A program made the position numbers and the translations under genes. The notes below the pieces were generated by a model. The model was not told the DNA's origin. It did no database searches and saw nothing but the letters and a program-made list of their open reading frames with translations. A stretch of DNA of 64,000 bases from Saccharothrix luteola. GTDB taxonomy: Bacteria; Actinomycetota; Actinomycetes; Mycobacteriales; Pseudonocardiaceae. The DNA lies in the NCBI RefSeq assembly GCF_020859565.1, contig NZ_JAJHUO010000042.1, positions 28,323 to 92,322 on the forward strand. The letters are read 5' to 3'. Positions 35,042-43,548 of the stretch are shown here, piece after piece. Each line of letters begins with the position of its first letter. Position 1 is the first letter of the stretch.

Positions 35042-35968
35042 GTGTCGAACGACGACAAACGCCGTCGACAGGATGGCTCGACGGCCAAGCTGTCGGTCGC
35101 CGACCTGATCGCCAGGCGCGAGGCGGAGACGCAGCCGATCCCGCGGGTCACCGACGGCGGAGCCGTCAATCGGATGGCAGACGGCCGAGTCGCCGGCCGG
35201 GCGGTCGAGGACAGAGCCGCTGGGCGGAGCACCGACGACGAAGAGACCGTGCGCTTCTCCGTGGCCGCCCTCTCGGCCGCGGCCGGCAAGACGGGCCTCT
35301 CGAACCTCTCGGGCCGAGAGCTGCACATCACCGAGCTGCTGCGCCGCGAAGGCCGCGCCGGTGAAGAGGAGCGCAGCGGCGGGTTCTCCGTGCCGAAGCT
35401 CGTCGCGATGGCCAGTGGCGGCGTGGTGCTCGCCGGCACCGTCGCGTTCACCGCGACCAACCTGATGTCGTCCCCGGACGAGCGACCGCTGGCGGAGGTG
35501 CGCTTCGACGCCCGCCCGGCCGCCCGCGCCACCAACACCCTCACCAAGGACCTCGCCGCAGCCGCCGCCCAGCAGCAGGCGCAGCAGACGCAGGCCGAGA
35601 CCACCACGACGACGCCCGAGCAGGCGCCGGAGACGACGACCCAGCGCCCGCAGCGGCCCGCCACCCAGCAGACGACGACCACGACGCAGCAGCAGCAGAC
35701 GCAGCAGGCGCCGTCGAGCACGACCACGCAGCCGCCGAGCTCCAGCAGCCCGCAGACGACGACGCCCCCGCCGCCGAGCACCACGACGCCCGCGCCGCCG
35801 AGCGACAGCACGCGGCCGCCGTCGTCCTCCACGCCGCCGCCGTCCTCGTCCAACCCGAGCACCCCGCCGTCCGACGACGGCTCCGGCCTCGACCTGGGCC
35901 TCGAACTCGACCTGGGCGGGATCCTGAACCCGATCGGCGGGTTCGACTTCTTCGCCCCGGCCAGCTGA
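35042..35968 (+). CDS. Single-pass membrane protein with Thr/Gln/Pro-rich ectodomain
   Basis: 308 residues from GTG 35042. The N-terminus has repeated short motifs (KLSVADLIARREAE, VRFSVAALSAA and ELHITELLRREGR) resembling VAELI of the previous protein. A transmembrane helix lies at about 121-141. A Gln/Thr/Pro/Ser-rich stalk of about 120 residues follows, ending in an acidic amphipathic tail (DLGLELDLGG, then GFDFFAPAS). It lacks the shared sensor domain. The stalk would suit the peptidoglycan layer. No known family. Confidence 0.65.
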   Translation: MSNDDKRRRQDGSTAKLSVADLIARREAETQPIPRVTDGGAVNRMADGRVAGRAVEDRAAGRSTDDEETVRFSVAALSAAAGKTGLSNLSGRELHITELLRREGRAGEEERSGGFSVPKLVAMASGGVVLAGTVAFTATNLMSSPDERPLAEVRFDARPAARATNTLTKDLAAAAAQQQAQQTQAETTTTTPEQAPETTTQRPQRPATQQTTTTTQQQQTQQAPSSTTTQPPSSSSPQTTTPPPPSTTTPAPPSDSTRPPSSSTPPPSSSNPSTPPSDDGSGLDLGLELDLGGILNPIGGFDFFAPAS

Positions 35969-35986
35969 CCGCCTCACCGACGTCCC

Positions 35987-36025
35987 GCGATCCCGCCGCT
36001 CGGGCACGCCGAGTGGCGGGTTCGC
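35987..36025 (+). terminator. Terminator of the single-pass protein gene cluster
   Basis: GCGA-CCCGCC-CTCGG (35987-36003) pairs with CCGAG-GGCGGG-TCGC (36009-36025), with one mismatch and one wobble. It starts 19 nt after the stop at 35968. Confidence 0.75.
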
Positions 36026-36095
36026 GCTGTGCGGTCCGACGGCCCGGGGCGGCGGGCGGGCGTCCGGTGTCGCCTCGACGCGTGACTCGTGCCCC

Positions 36096-36175
36096 CGAAC
36101 GGGTGAGATGTCACCCGATTAGCCCGTTCGGCCGTAAAACTGGTGATCTTCGTGCGAACGGGTGTCCTTACGGCC
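36096..36175. promoter_or_regulatory. Nested inverted and direct repeats upstream of kinase gene
   Basis: CGAACGGG occurs at 36096-36103 and 36155-36162, and its complement CCCGTTCG at 36123-36130, so two exclusive hairpins are possible. GGCCGTAA (36130-36137) pairs with TTACGGCC (36168-36175). GGGTGA (36101-36106) pairs with TCACCC (36111-36116). The arrangement suggests an operator array or a structured leader. Confidence 0.45.
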
Positions 36176-36377
36176 CGGTATCCGGTATCCCTTCCCGGTC
36201 ACCCCTCGGCTCACGTGACCTGCGCAACGGCTCGAAAGGCGTAGTCACGGCCGGGGTAGGCTCTGCGGGCGAGCGGTGGCCTAGCCTGTTCCGCGCACCG
36301 ATCCGCACGACGAGGAGCCCGAGCGTGAGACCTGCTGCCCTTGCCGCGGTCACGCAGCGCCCCAGCGAGGTGGTCCG

Positions 36378-37724
36378 GTGAGCAACGACGATCGCGTCAT
36401 CGCCGAGCGCTACCGGTTCCTGGACCGGATCGGCAGCGGTGCGATGGGCGTCGTGTGGCGCGCCCAGGACGAGCGCCTCGGTCGCATCGTGGCGGTCAAG
36501 CAGCTGCTGCTGGCCCCGAGCCTCGACGAGCGCGAGCAGGACGAGGCGATCCAGCGCGCCATGCGCGAGGGCCGCATCGCCGCCAAGCTGCACCACCCCA
36601 ACGCCATCGCCGTCTACGACGTGGTGGAGGAGAACGGCGCTCCGTGCCTGGTCATGGAGTACCTGCCGTCCTACAGCCTGGCCGACACGATGGCCGAGCA
36701 CGGACCGCTGGACCCGATCGAGGTGGCGCAGATCGGCATGCAGGCCGCGTCCGCGCTGGCCGCCGCGCACACCGCCGGGATCGTGCACCGCGACGTCAAG
36801 CCCGGCAACGTGCTGCTCGCCGACAACGGCCTGGTCAAGATCACCGACTTCGGCATCTCCCGGGCCAGCGACGACGTCACGGTCACCAAGACCGGGCTGA
36901 TCGCCGGCACGCCCGCCTACCTGGCGCCGGAGATCGCGCGCGGCCAGGACCCGACGCCCGCCTCGGACGTGTTCTCGCTCGGCTCGACGCTGTACGCGGC
37001 GGTCGAGGGCGAGCCGCCGTTCGGGCTGTCGGAGAACACGCTGGGCGTGCTGCACGCCGTCGCGGCGGGGCGGATCAACCCGCCGACGGTCGACCACCCG
37101 TTGACCGACGTGCTGCTGCGGCTGCTCAACTACGACCCCGCCGACCGGCCGACCATGGCGCAGGCGCGCGACATGCTCAGCGCCGTCGCGCACGGCCGCA
37201 ACCCCAGCCTGACCGGCCTGCTGCCGGCCAGCTCGCCGGGTTTCGCGCCGGTGCCCGCGGGGGCCACGGCCCTCATCGACGCCGACCGGACCCGCGTGGT
37301 GCGGCCCGGACCGCGGTCGACGGGCGGCGCCACGCCGGTCGCCCCGCCGCCGCCGAAGTCGAGCGGCAACCGGCCGCTGGTGATCGCCGCGGTGGTGCTG
37401 GGCATCGTGCTGCTGCTCGGCTTCCTGGCGGTGGCGCTGGACTGGTTCGGCGGGAAGGACCCGGTCACGCCGCCGGCGGGCGGGTCGAGCTCGGCGTCGG
37501 CCACGCCGACCACCACGACCACGACGCAGACCCCGACGACCACCGTGGAGACGCAGACGGTCACGGTCGAGCCGACCACGACGACCCAGCCGACCACCAC
37601 GACGACGGCCCCGCCCACCACCACGACCACCACGACGACGAGCACCACGACCACCACCACGACGACCACCACGACGCCGCCGACCACCACGACTACGACG
37701 ACGGTGGCGCAAGGAGGGCCGTGA
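36378..37724 (+). CDS. Membrane Ser/Thr protein kinase with poly-Thr stalk
   Basis: 448 residues from GTG 36378. PknB-type Hanks kinase domain 1-275: IGSGAMGVVW glycine loop, Lys41 (VAVKQL), HRDVKPGN with catalytic Asp139, DFG 157-159, and TPAYLAPE. The activation loop has SDDVTVTKTG, with Thr residues for autophosphorylation. A Pro-rich juxtamembrane segment and transmembrane helix (334-355) follow. The ectodomain is only about 90 residues of Thr/Pro (375-441) with no folded sensor, unlike the two sister kinases. It lies 108 nt upstream of the next kinase and is probably co-regulated. Confidence 0.92.
   Translation: MSNDDRVIAERYRFLDRIGSGAMGVVWRAQDERLGRIVAVKQLLLAPSLDEREQDEAIQRAMREGRIAAKLHHPNAIAVYDVVEENGAPCLVMEYLPSYSLADTMAEHGPLDPIEVAQIGMQAASALAAAHTAGIVHRDVKPGNVLLADNGLVKITDFGISRASDDVTVTKTGLIAGTPAYLAPEIARGQDPTPASDVFSLGSTLYAAVEGEPPFGLSENTLGVLHAVAAGRINPPTVDHPLTDVLLRLLNYDPADRPTMAQARDMLSAVAHGRNPSLTGLLPASSPGFAPVPAGATALIDADRTRVVRPGPRSTGGATPVAPPPPKSSGNRPLVIAAVVLGIVLLLGFLAVALDWFGGKDPVTPPAGGSSSASATPTTTTTTQTPTTTVETQTVTVEPTTTTQPTTTTTAPPTTTTTTTTSTTTTTTTTTTTPPTTTTTTTVAQGGP
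37499..37704 (+). repeat. ACC/ACG trinucleotide tract coding poly-Thr
   Basis: About 70 codons, mostly ACC and ACG, form an imperfect trinucleotide repeat. It encodes the Thr-rich stalk of the kinase. In-frame length change is likely and would alter stalk length without frameshift. Confidence 0.75.
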
Positions 37725-37832
37725 ACCTCGTAAGGTGGTGCCGAACCCGATCGGGTGACGCAACGTTCTTGTCCTAGTGGCGTCTTGTCGTTCGCCACTG
37801 AATGAAGCCCTAGCAGCTACTGGGAGCACGCC

Positions 37833-39455
37833 GTGAGCGACGATGGCCGCCTGGTTGCCGGCCGCTACCGACTTGGCCGGCGGATCGGCAGCGGTGCGAT
37901 GGGCATCGTCTGGGAAGCGCACGACGAGCGCCTGCACCGCACCGTCGCGGTCAAGCAGCTGCTGCTCCAGCCCGGCTTGGCCGAGTCCGACACGGACGAG
38001 GCGAAGCGCCGCGCCATGCGCGAGGGCCGGATCGCCGCACGCCTGCAGCACCCGCACGCCATCGCGGTGTACGACGTGGCGGAGGACGACGGCCAGCCGT
38101 GGCTGGTGATGGAGTACCTGCCGTCCAAGAGCCTGTCCACGGCGCTGTCGGAGCGCGGCACGCTGCCGCCCCGTGACGTGGCGTCGATCGGCTCGCAGGT
38201 CGCCTCGGCGCTCGCCGCCGCGCACAACGCGGGGATCGTGCACCGCGACATCAAGCCGGGCAACATCCTGCTCGGCAACGACGGCACGGTGAAGATCACC
38301 GACTTCGGCATCTCCCGGGCCACCGGCGACGTCACGGTCACCGCGACCGGGATGCTCGCGGGCACGCCCGCCTACCTCGCGCCCGAGGTGGCCAAGGGTT
38401 ACGACCCCGGCCCTCCCTCGGACGTGTTCTCGCTCGGCTCGACGCTGTACGCGGCCATCGAGGGCGCGCCGCCGTTCGGCCTGAACGAGAACACCATCGC
38501 CCTGCTGCACCAGGTCGCGTCGGGCAAGGTGGTGCCGCCGAAGCAGGCCGGGCCGCTGACCGCGCTGCTGATGCGCCTGCTGCGCGCCGAGCCGGAGGAC
38601 CGGCCGACCATGGCCGAGGCCCGCGAGGCGCTGGCCGCGGTGGCGGCGGGCCGGGCCGCGCCGGAGTTCCCGGTCGCGATGCCGCAGAGCCACCCGCCGT
38701 CGTGGCAGGGCGCGCCCGTCCAGGCGCAGCCGACCCACGCGCTGGCCCCGGCCGGCCGGCAGAACCCGCCCGCCGCGCAGAACGCCCCGCAGAACAACCC
38801 GCCGCACGCCGCGACCAGGGTCGCGCCCGCGCCGACCCCACCGCCCGCACCGCAGCGGCAGGTCAACCACAACCCGCCGCCCGCCCGTCCGACCGGTGCG
38901 TCGAGACCCGCCGGCGGTCCGATGAAGAGCAAGCGGTCCACGGTGCTCACCGCCCTGGCCATCGCGGGCGCGGCGGTCGTGGGCATCCTGCTGGCGAGCA
39001 TGCTGGCCGACAGCGACGAGGCGGGTGGCAACCAGGCCGGTTCGACCACGACGACCGCCGCGCGGGAAGCGGGCGGCGAGGCGTCGGTCACGCAGTCGAA
39101 GAAGCCGTCCACCCCGACCGCGAAGATCACCGTCATGCCGACGCCCCAGCAGCAGGAGCAGGCGCTGCGCGACTACTTCGCGCTGCTGCCGGAGAACGTG
39201 GACGAGGGCTACAGCCGGTTGACCGCCAAGATGCAGGCCACGGCCGGCGGCCCGACCGGGTACCAGGGCCTGTGGGGCCAGGTGAAGTCGATCGAGCTCA
39301 AGAACGTGCGGGAGAACTCGTCGTTCGCCTACGAGGTCGACATCGCCTACCACATGAAGGACAACTCGGTCAGCACCGAGCGCAAGCTGATCATCCTGAA
39401 GTGGGAGAACCAGGGCATCTACATCGACGGTGAGCAGAAGCTCGGTCAGCCGTAG
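37833..39455 (+). CDS. Membrane Ser/Thr protein kinase with extracytoplasmic sensor domain
   Basis: 540 residues. Kinase domain 1-275 is closely related to the preceding gene (IGSGAMGIVW, Lys41, HRDIKPGN, DFG, TPAYLAPE), so the pair probably arose by duplication. Residues 276-365 are a Pro/Gln/Ala-rich linker and the transmembrane helix is 370-391. The ectodomain at 440-540 begins QALRDYFALLPENVDEGY, has LWGQVKSIEL and ends QGIYIDGEQK. It shares this fold with the proteins at 33034, 34097 and 42074. A second KxL-rich cytoplasmic patch is absent. Confidence 0.93.
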   Translation: MSDDGRLVAGRYRLGRRIGSGAMGIVWEAHDERLHRTVAVKQLLLQPGLAESDTDEAKRRAMREGRIAARLQHPHAIAVYDVAEDDGQPWLVMEYLPSKSLSTALSERGTLPPRDVASIGSQVASALAAAHNAGIVHRDIKPGNILLGNDGTVKITDFGISRATGDVTVTATGMLAGTPAYLAPEVAKGYDPGPPSDVFSLGSTLYAAIEGAPPFGLNENTIALLHQVASGKVVPPKQAGPLTALLMRLLRAEPEDRPTMAEAREALAAVAAGRAAPEFPVAMPQSHPPSWQGAPVQAQPTHALAPAGRQNPPAAQNAPQNNPPHAATRVAPAPTPPPAPQRQVNHNPPPARPTGASRPAGGPMKSKRSTVLTALAIAGAAVVGILLASMLADSDEAGGNQAGSTTTTAAREAGGEASVTQSKKPSTPTAKITVMPTPQQQEQALRDYFALLPENVDEGYSRLTAKMQATAGGPTGYQGLWGQVKSIELKNVRENSSFAYEVDIAYHMKDNSVSTERKLIILKWENQGIYIDGEQKLGQP

Positions 39456-39494
39456 GTCGCCGGGTCGGGGTTCTCCGGGTCTGGGTCTCCCGGG

Positions 39495-40388
39495 TCAGCG
39501 CGACGACGCCTTCAGCGCGTCGAGCAGGCTGGTCACCGCCGGTGAGCCCGCCCCGTCCTCGCGGATCGCGGCGCAGATGGTCCTGGTCGGCTCCGGGTGG
39601 CGCAGCTTGCGGATCACCACCCCGGGGTGCACGACGCCGAGGCTGAGCTTCGGCACGATGGTCACCCCGAGCCCGGCCGCGACGAATCCCTGCGCGGTCG
39701 GGTAGTCGTCGGCCTCCACCACGACGTTGGGCGCGAACCCGGCGCCCGCGCAGGCGTCGAGCACGATGTCGCGGCACGGCCCGGGCGGCGCCACGGCGTC
39801 CACCCACTGCTCCCCGGCCAGGTCGGCGAGGTCGAGCACCCGCTTGCGGGTCAGCTCGTGACCACGCCGCAGCACGGCCAGGTACGGGTCGTCGAGCAGG
39901 TGCACGAGCCGCACGCCGCGCGGCGGCTCGCCGTCCCGGTGGTGCACGACGATGGCCACGTCGGCGCGACCGGCCTCCACCTCCACCATCGGGTCGTCCG
40001 GCTCGGTCAGCTTGAGGTCGAGCTGGACGTCGGCGTGCCTGGTCCGGAACAGGGCGACGGCGGGCGGCACGAGCGCCGCGCCCGCCGTGGCGAAGTAGCG
40101 CACCCGCAGCCGCCCGGTGCGGCCCTCGCGCAGGTCAGCGAGCGCCGCCTCCGCCTCGACCAGCCGGTCGGTGATGTGCGCGGCGTGCTCGGTGAGCAGC
40201 CGGCCCGCCACCGTCGGCCGCACGCCCCGCCCGACCCGGTCCAGCAGTGGCAGGCCCGCCTGCTTCTCCAGGGCCGAGACCTGCTGGCTGACGGCCGAGG
40301 GCGTGTACCCGAGGTTGACCGCCGCGGCGGTGATGGAGCCGGTGGTCACCACGGCCCGGAGCACCTGCATGCGTCGCACGTCCAACAT
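39495..40388 (-). CDS. LysR-family transcriptional regulator
   Basis: 297 residues. The N-terminal winged helix-turn-helix is MQVLRAVVTTGSITAAAVNLGY followed by TPSAVSQQVSALEKQAGLPL. The periplasmic-binding-like effector domain covers the remainder. Divergent from the EamA transporter gene across 76 nt with a dyad, so it probably controls that exporter. Effector unknown; by analogy it may be an amino acid. Confidence 0.92.
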   Translation of the reverse strand: MLDVRRMQVLRAVVTTGSITAAAVNLGYTPSAVSQQVSALEKQAGLPLLDRVGRGVRPTVAGRLLTEHAAHITDRLVEAEAALADLREGRTGRLRVRYFATAGAALVPPAVALFRTRHADVQLDLKLTEPDDPMVEVEAGRADVAIVVHHRDGEPPRGVRLVHLLDDPYLAVLRRGHELTRKRVLDLADLAGEQWVDAVAPPGPCRDIVLDACAGAGFAPNVVVEADDYPTAQGFVAAGLGVTIVPKLSLGVVHPGVVIRKLRHPEPTRTICAAIREDGAGSPAVTSLLDALKASSR

Positions 40389-40411
40389 GACACAACCTTA
40401 CAGCTGTGCTT

Positions 40412-40436
40412 AAGTGATGTGCAGTTCTATTCACTT
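40412..40436. promoter_or_regulatory. Dyad in the LysR-EamA intergenic region
   Basis: AAGTGA (40412-40417) and TCACTT (40431-40436) form an inverted repeat with 13 nt between, a spacing usual for LysR recognition sites. A second palindromic word, CAGCTG, lies at 40401. Confidence 0.45.
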
Positions 40437-40464
40437 GTGCTGATACTTCGGGACCGCGCAAAGT

Positions 40465-41430
40465 GTGGTCGTGAACAAGCCTGGCACGCTGATCAGGATG
40501 GCTGTCCTGGCCCTGCTCTGGGGTTCCAGCTTCCTGTGGATCAAGATCGCGCTCACCGGCCTCTCCCCGGTCCAGATCACCCTCACCCGCACCGCGCTCG
40601 GCGCGTTGGTGCTGGTCGCGCTCGTCTACTGGAGCAAGCAGCGGCTGCCGCGGGACCGGGCGTCCTGGCTGCACCTGGGCTTCGCCGCGCTCTTCGGCAG
40701 CGCGGTGCCATTCGCGCTGTTCGCGTTGGGCGAGCAGACGGTGGACTCGGGCGTGGCCGGTGTGCTCAACGCCACCACGCCGCTGTTCGCGCTGGGCATC
40801 GGCTTGGTCCTGGGCACGGAGCGGCAGCGCAACCCGGCCCGGTTCGCGGGCCTCGCGCTCGGCTTCGCGGGCGTGCTGATCATCTTCGCGCCGTGGCAGA
40901 AGGCCGGGCTGGCGAGCTGGGGCGCGCTGGCGTGCCTGGCCGCCGCGGCGTCGTACGCGGTCAGCTACGCCTACATCGGCCACAAGGTGTCCGGCCGGGG
41001 CCTGACGCCGATGCAGATCTCCTCGACCCAGCTGGTGGCCGCGGCGGGCATGACGGCCTTGGTGGTGCCGGTGGCCGGGTTGCAGCCCGTGCAGCTGTCC
41101 TGGCAGCCGCTGGTCGCCGTGGCGATCCTGGGCGTGTTCGGGACGGGCGTCGCGTTCGTGCTGAACTACCGCGTGATCGAGGACGAGGGCGCGACCAACG
41201 CCACGATGGTCGGCTACCTGCTGCCCGTGGTGTCGGTGCTGCTGGGCGCGATGTTCCTCGGCGAGGCGCTCAACCTCCGCGTCGTGCTGGGCATGGTCGT
41301 GGTCCTCGTCGGCGTCGCGCTGACCCGCAAGCAGCCCGCGACGGCGATCGTGCCGCTGCCCGGGGCCGCGGCGGAGGGGTCGGAGGCTTCGGGGGCGGCT
41401 CCGGAGACCAAGGTCGCTACGCTCAAGTGA
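40465..41430 (+). CDS. EamA-family (DMT) exporter
   Basis: 321 residues. Ten transmembrane helices in two EamA repeats (MAVLALLWGSSFLWIKIALTG; LACLAAAASYAVSYAYIG). GTG at 40465, with an alternative in-frame GTG at 40471; no strong ribosome site for either. Family members export amino acids or other metabolites such as threonine, homoserine or cysteine pathway compounds; the substrate here is unknown. Under likely control of the divergent LysR protein. The C-terminal tail (about residues 285-321) is Ala/Gly-rich. Confidence 0.85.
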   Translation: MVVNKPGTLIRMAVLALLWGSSFLWIKIALTGLSPVQITLTRTALGALVLVALVYWSKQRLPRDRASWLHLGFAALFGSAVPFALFALGEQTVDSGVAGVLNATTPLFALGIGLVLGTERQRNPARFAGLALGFAGVLIIFAPWQKAGLASWGALACLAAAASYAVSYAYIGHKVSGRGLTPMQISSTQLVAAAGMTALVVPVAGLQPVQLSWQPLVAVAILGVFGTGVAFVLNYRVIEDEGATNATMVGYLLPVVSVLLGAMFLGEALNLRVVLGMVVVLVGVALTRKQPATAIVPLPGAAAEGSEASGAAPETKVATLK

Positions 41431-41625
41431 CCTGCGATAACGCAGTGTTACCCGCCGGTATGGCAGGGTCGTGGGCCAACTGAGACACCCGTCCTGGCCA
41501 AACGGGTGGACTTGAGACCCAGGTCTCCCCCGATCGCGTGGTGTTCAGGCGATACGCGTCCTGATTCGCCCTCTCGGACGTCTCCTCACATGAGAGGGAC
41601 GACTTCGGAAGGGAACCCACAGGCC

Positions 41626-42036
41626 ATGAGCAACGACAGCATCACCATCACGACGACGTTCCACCTCCTCGTCCCGGGCGTGACCCCGGCGCCGGTGGAG
41701 GCCGAACTCCACTACGAACCCGAGGACCCGTACGCGGTAGCCGTGCTGTTCCACACCGGCCAGGGCAAGGTCGAGTGGATCTTCGCCCGGGACCTGCTCG
41801 CCGACGGCCTGCTGACGTCGTCCGGCGAGGGCGACATCCTGGTCCGGCCGGCCGCCGACGACCCGGAGCGGGTCCTGGTGGAGCTCAACGCGCCGACCGG
41901 CTTCGCCATCCTGTCGGCCGACGCCGAGGACATCGCCGAGTTCCTGGACATGACCTACGACGTGGTCCAGCCCGGCGAAGAGGACCTGTGGATCGACTTC
42001 GACCGCGAACTGGCCAAGCTGGTCTCGACCAACTGA
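41626..42036 (+). CDS. SsgA-family sporulation/cell-division regulator (SsgB-like)
   Basis: 136 residues, the SsgB length. Family signatures are DPYAVAVLFHTG, VEWIFARDLLADGLL, GEGDILVRP and LWIDFDRELAKL. SsgA-like proteins occur only in morphologically complex actinobacteria, where SsgB places FtsZ at sporulation septa. As non-streptomycete actinomycetes often carry a single SsgB-type copy, this may be the septum-site protein, but paralogue identity cannot be settled here. It lies directly before a Ser/Thr kinase gene, 37 nt away. Confidence 0.88.
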   Translation: MSNDSITITTTFHLLVPGVTPAPVEAELHYEPEDPYAVAVLFHTGQGKVEWIFARDLLADGLLTSSGEGDILVRPAADDPERVLVELNAPTGFAILSADAEDIAEFLDMTYDVVQPGEEDLWIDFDRELAKLVSTN

Positions 42037-42073
42037 GACCATCGAGGGCCACGCCATCGCTTAACCTGCTGGC

Positions 42074-43507
42074 GTGGCGGAGTCCGGGGGGACAGGAACA
42101 GGGACGGGGACGGTCGGCGGCCGGTACGCGCTGGTCGAGCGGGTCGGCAGCGGCGCCATGGGCGTCGTCTGGCGGGCGCGGGACGAGCTGCTGGACCGCG
42201 AGGTGGCGGTCAAGCAGCTCCGGTGGCCCGACCTGACGGCCGACGAGCTCGAGGTGGCCAGGGCGAGGGCGATGCGCGAGGCGCGCAACGCGGCCCGGTT
42301 GCAGCACCCCGACGCGATCTCCGTGTTCGACGTGGTGGTGGAGGACGGCCGGCCTTGGCTGGTCATGGAGTACCTGCCCTCGCGCAGCCTGGCCGGGCTG
42401 CTGGCCGAGCGGGGCAGGGTGAGCCCGGACGAGGCGGCCAGGATCGGTGGTCGGGTGGCCACCGCGCTGGCCGCGGCGCACGCGGCGGGCATCGTGCACC
42501 GGGACGTCAAGCCGTCGAACGTGCTCATCGGGCACGACGGGGCGGTCAAGCTCACCGATTTCGGCATCTCACGGGCCGCCGGCGACGGCACGCTGACCGA
42601 CAGCGGCATGATCACCGGCACCCCGGCGTACCTGGCGCCCGAGGTGGCGAGGGGTGAGCAGCCGGATCAGGCGTCGGACGTGTTCTCGCTGGGCGCGACG
42701 CTGTACGCGGCGACGGAGGGGCAGTCGCCGCACGGGGTGAGCGACAACAGCTTCGGGCTGCTGTACCGGGCCGCGGCGGGGCTGATCGAGCCGCCGACGC
42801 GTTCCGGGCCGTTGACGGGTGTGCTGACGAGGTTGCTGGCCGCGGATCCGGCCGAGCGGCCGACGGCGGTGGAGGCGGCCGAGTTGCTGGCCGACCCCCT
42901 GCCCGCCGAGCCCTTGCCCGTCCAGCCGCCGACCGCCGGGCCGCGGTCTTCGGGACGACTGCCGGTCGAGCCGCCGCCTGCCGCGGACACCTCGACGGCC
43001 GGGCCCGAACCGGCCCCTCCTGGTCCGCACGTCGAACCGGACCCGGAGCAGGCCCCGGCGGACAAGCCGCGGAAGCGGTGGCAGGCGCCCCTCGTGGCGG
43101 CGGTCGTGCTGCTGCTCACCGCGGGCGCGGTCGCGGTGGCGGCGCTCCAGCCGTGGACGACCCGCGAGGCGGCCCCGACGACGACGTCCCTGGGCCTCAC
43201 CGCGAGCGACGCGGCCGAACTGGTGCGCAGGCACTACGAGGCGCTGCCCGAGGACACGGCGGCGGCCTACGCGAACCTGGCCGTGCCGTTCCAGCGGCCG
43301 TTCGAGGAGTACCAGGCGTTCTGGGGCCAGTACGACGACGTGCGCGTGGAGGGCATCGTGGTCGTCGAGATCAGCCCCGCCAGGTACGCCGTGCGGGTGG
43401 ACGTGAACTTCACGCACGCGGGCACGGCGTCGCACGGGCGCTACGAGCTCGGCGTGTGGCCCGACGGCGGCAGGTTGCAGATCTTCTCGTCCCAGCAGCT
43501 GGAGTAG
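42074..43507 (+). CDS. Membrane Ser/Thr protein kinase with extracytoplasmic sensor domain
   Basis: 477 residues from GTG 42074. Kinase domain about 15-275: VGSGAMGVVW, Lys47, HRDVKPSN with Asp144, DFG 162-164, TPAYLAPE; activation loop GDGTLTDSGM. A Pro-rich linker is followed by a transmembrane helix 339-358 (LVAAVVLLLTAGAVAVAALQ). The ectodomain at 377-477 has LVRRHYEALPEDTAAAYANL and FWGQYDDVRVEGIVVVE, the same domain as in the kinase at 37833. It is 37 nt behind the SsgA-family gene, so sporulation or division proteins could be substrates; that is inference. Confidence 0.93.
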   Translation: MAESGGTGTGTGTVGGRYALVERVGSGAMGVVWRARDELLDREVAVKQLRWPDLTADELEVARARAMREARNAARLQHPDAISVFDVVVEDGRPWLVMEYLPSRSLAGLLAERGRVSPDEAARIGGRVATALAAAHAAGIVHRDVKPSNVLIGHDGAVKLTDFGISRAAGDGTLTDSGMITGTPAYLAPEVARGEQPDQASDVFSLGATLYAATEGQSPHGVSDNSFGLLYRAAAGLIEPPTRSGPLTGVLTRLLAADPAERPTAVEAAELLADPLPAEPLPVQPPTAGPRSSGRLPVEPPPAADTSTAGPEPAPPGPHVEPDPEQAPADKPRKRWQAPLVAAVVLLLTAGAVAVAALQPWTTREAAPTTTSLGLTASDAAELVRRHYEALPEDTAAAYANLAVPFQRPFEEYQAFWGQYDDVRVEGIVVVEISPARYAVRVDVNFTHAGTASHGRYELGVWPDGGRLQIFSSQQLE

Positions 43508-43548
43508 CTCAGGGCAGGTCAGCGGCTCCAGGGCCGGGGTCGAGCCCG

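Larger units (their letters stand above)
35969..36377. other. 409-nt gap before the first kinase gene
   Basis: It holds the terminator at 35987-36025 and a set of nested repeats at 36096-36175 (separate entries), then about 200 nt of leader before the kinase GTG. Short plus-strand ORFs here lack support. Confidence 0.7.

Noticed and set aside
36168..39353. Minus-strand ORF of 1061 codons across two kinase genes
   Set aside because: Antisense shadow of high-GC third positions; Arg/Gly-rich product.
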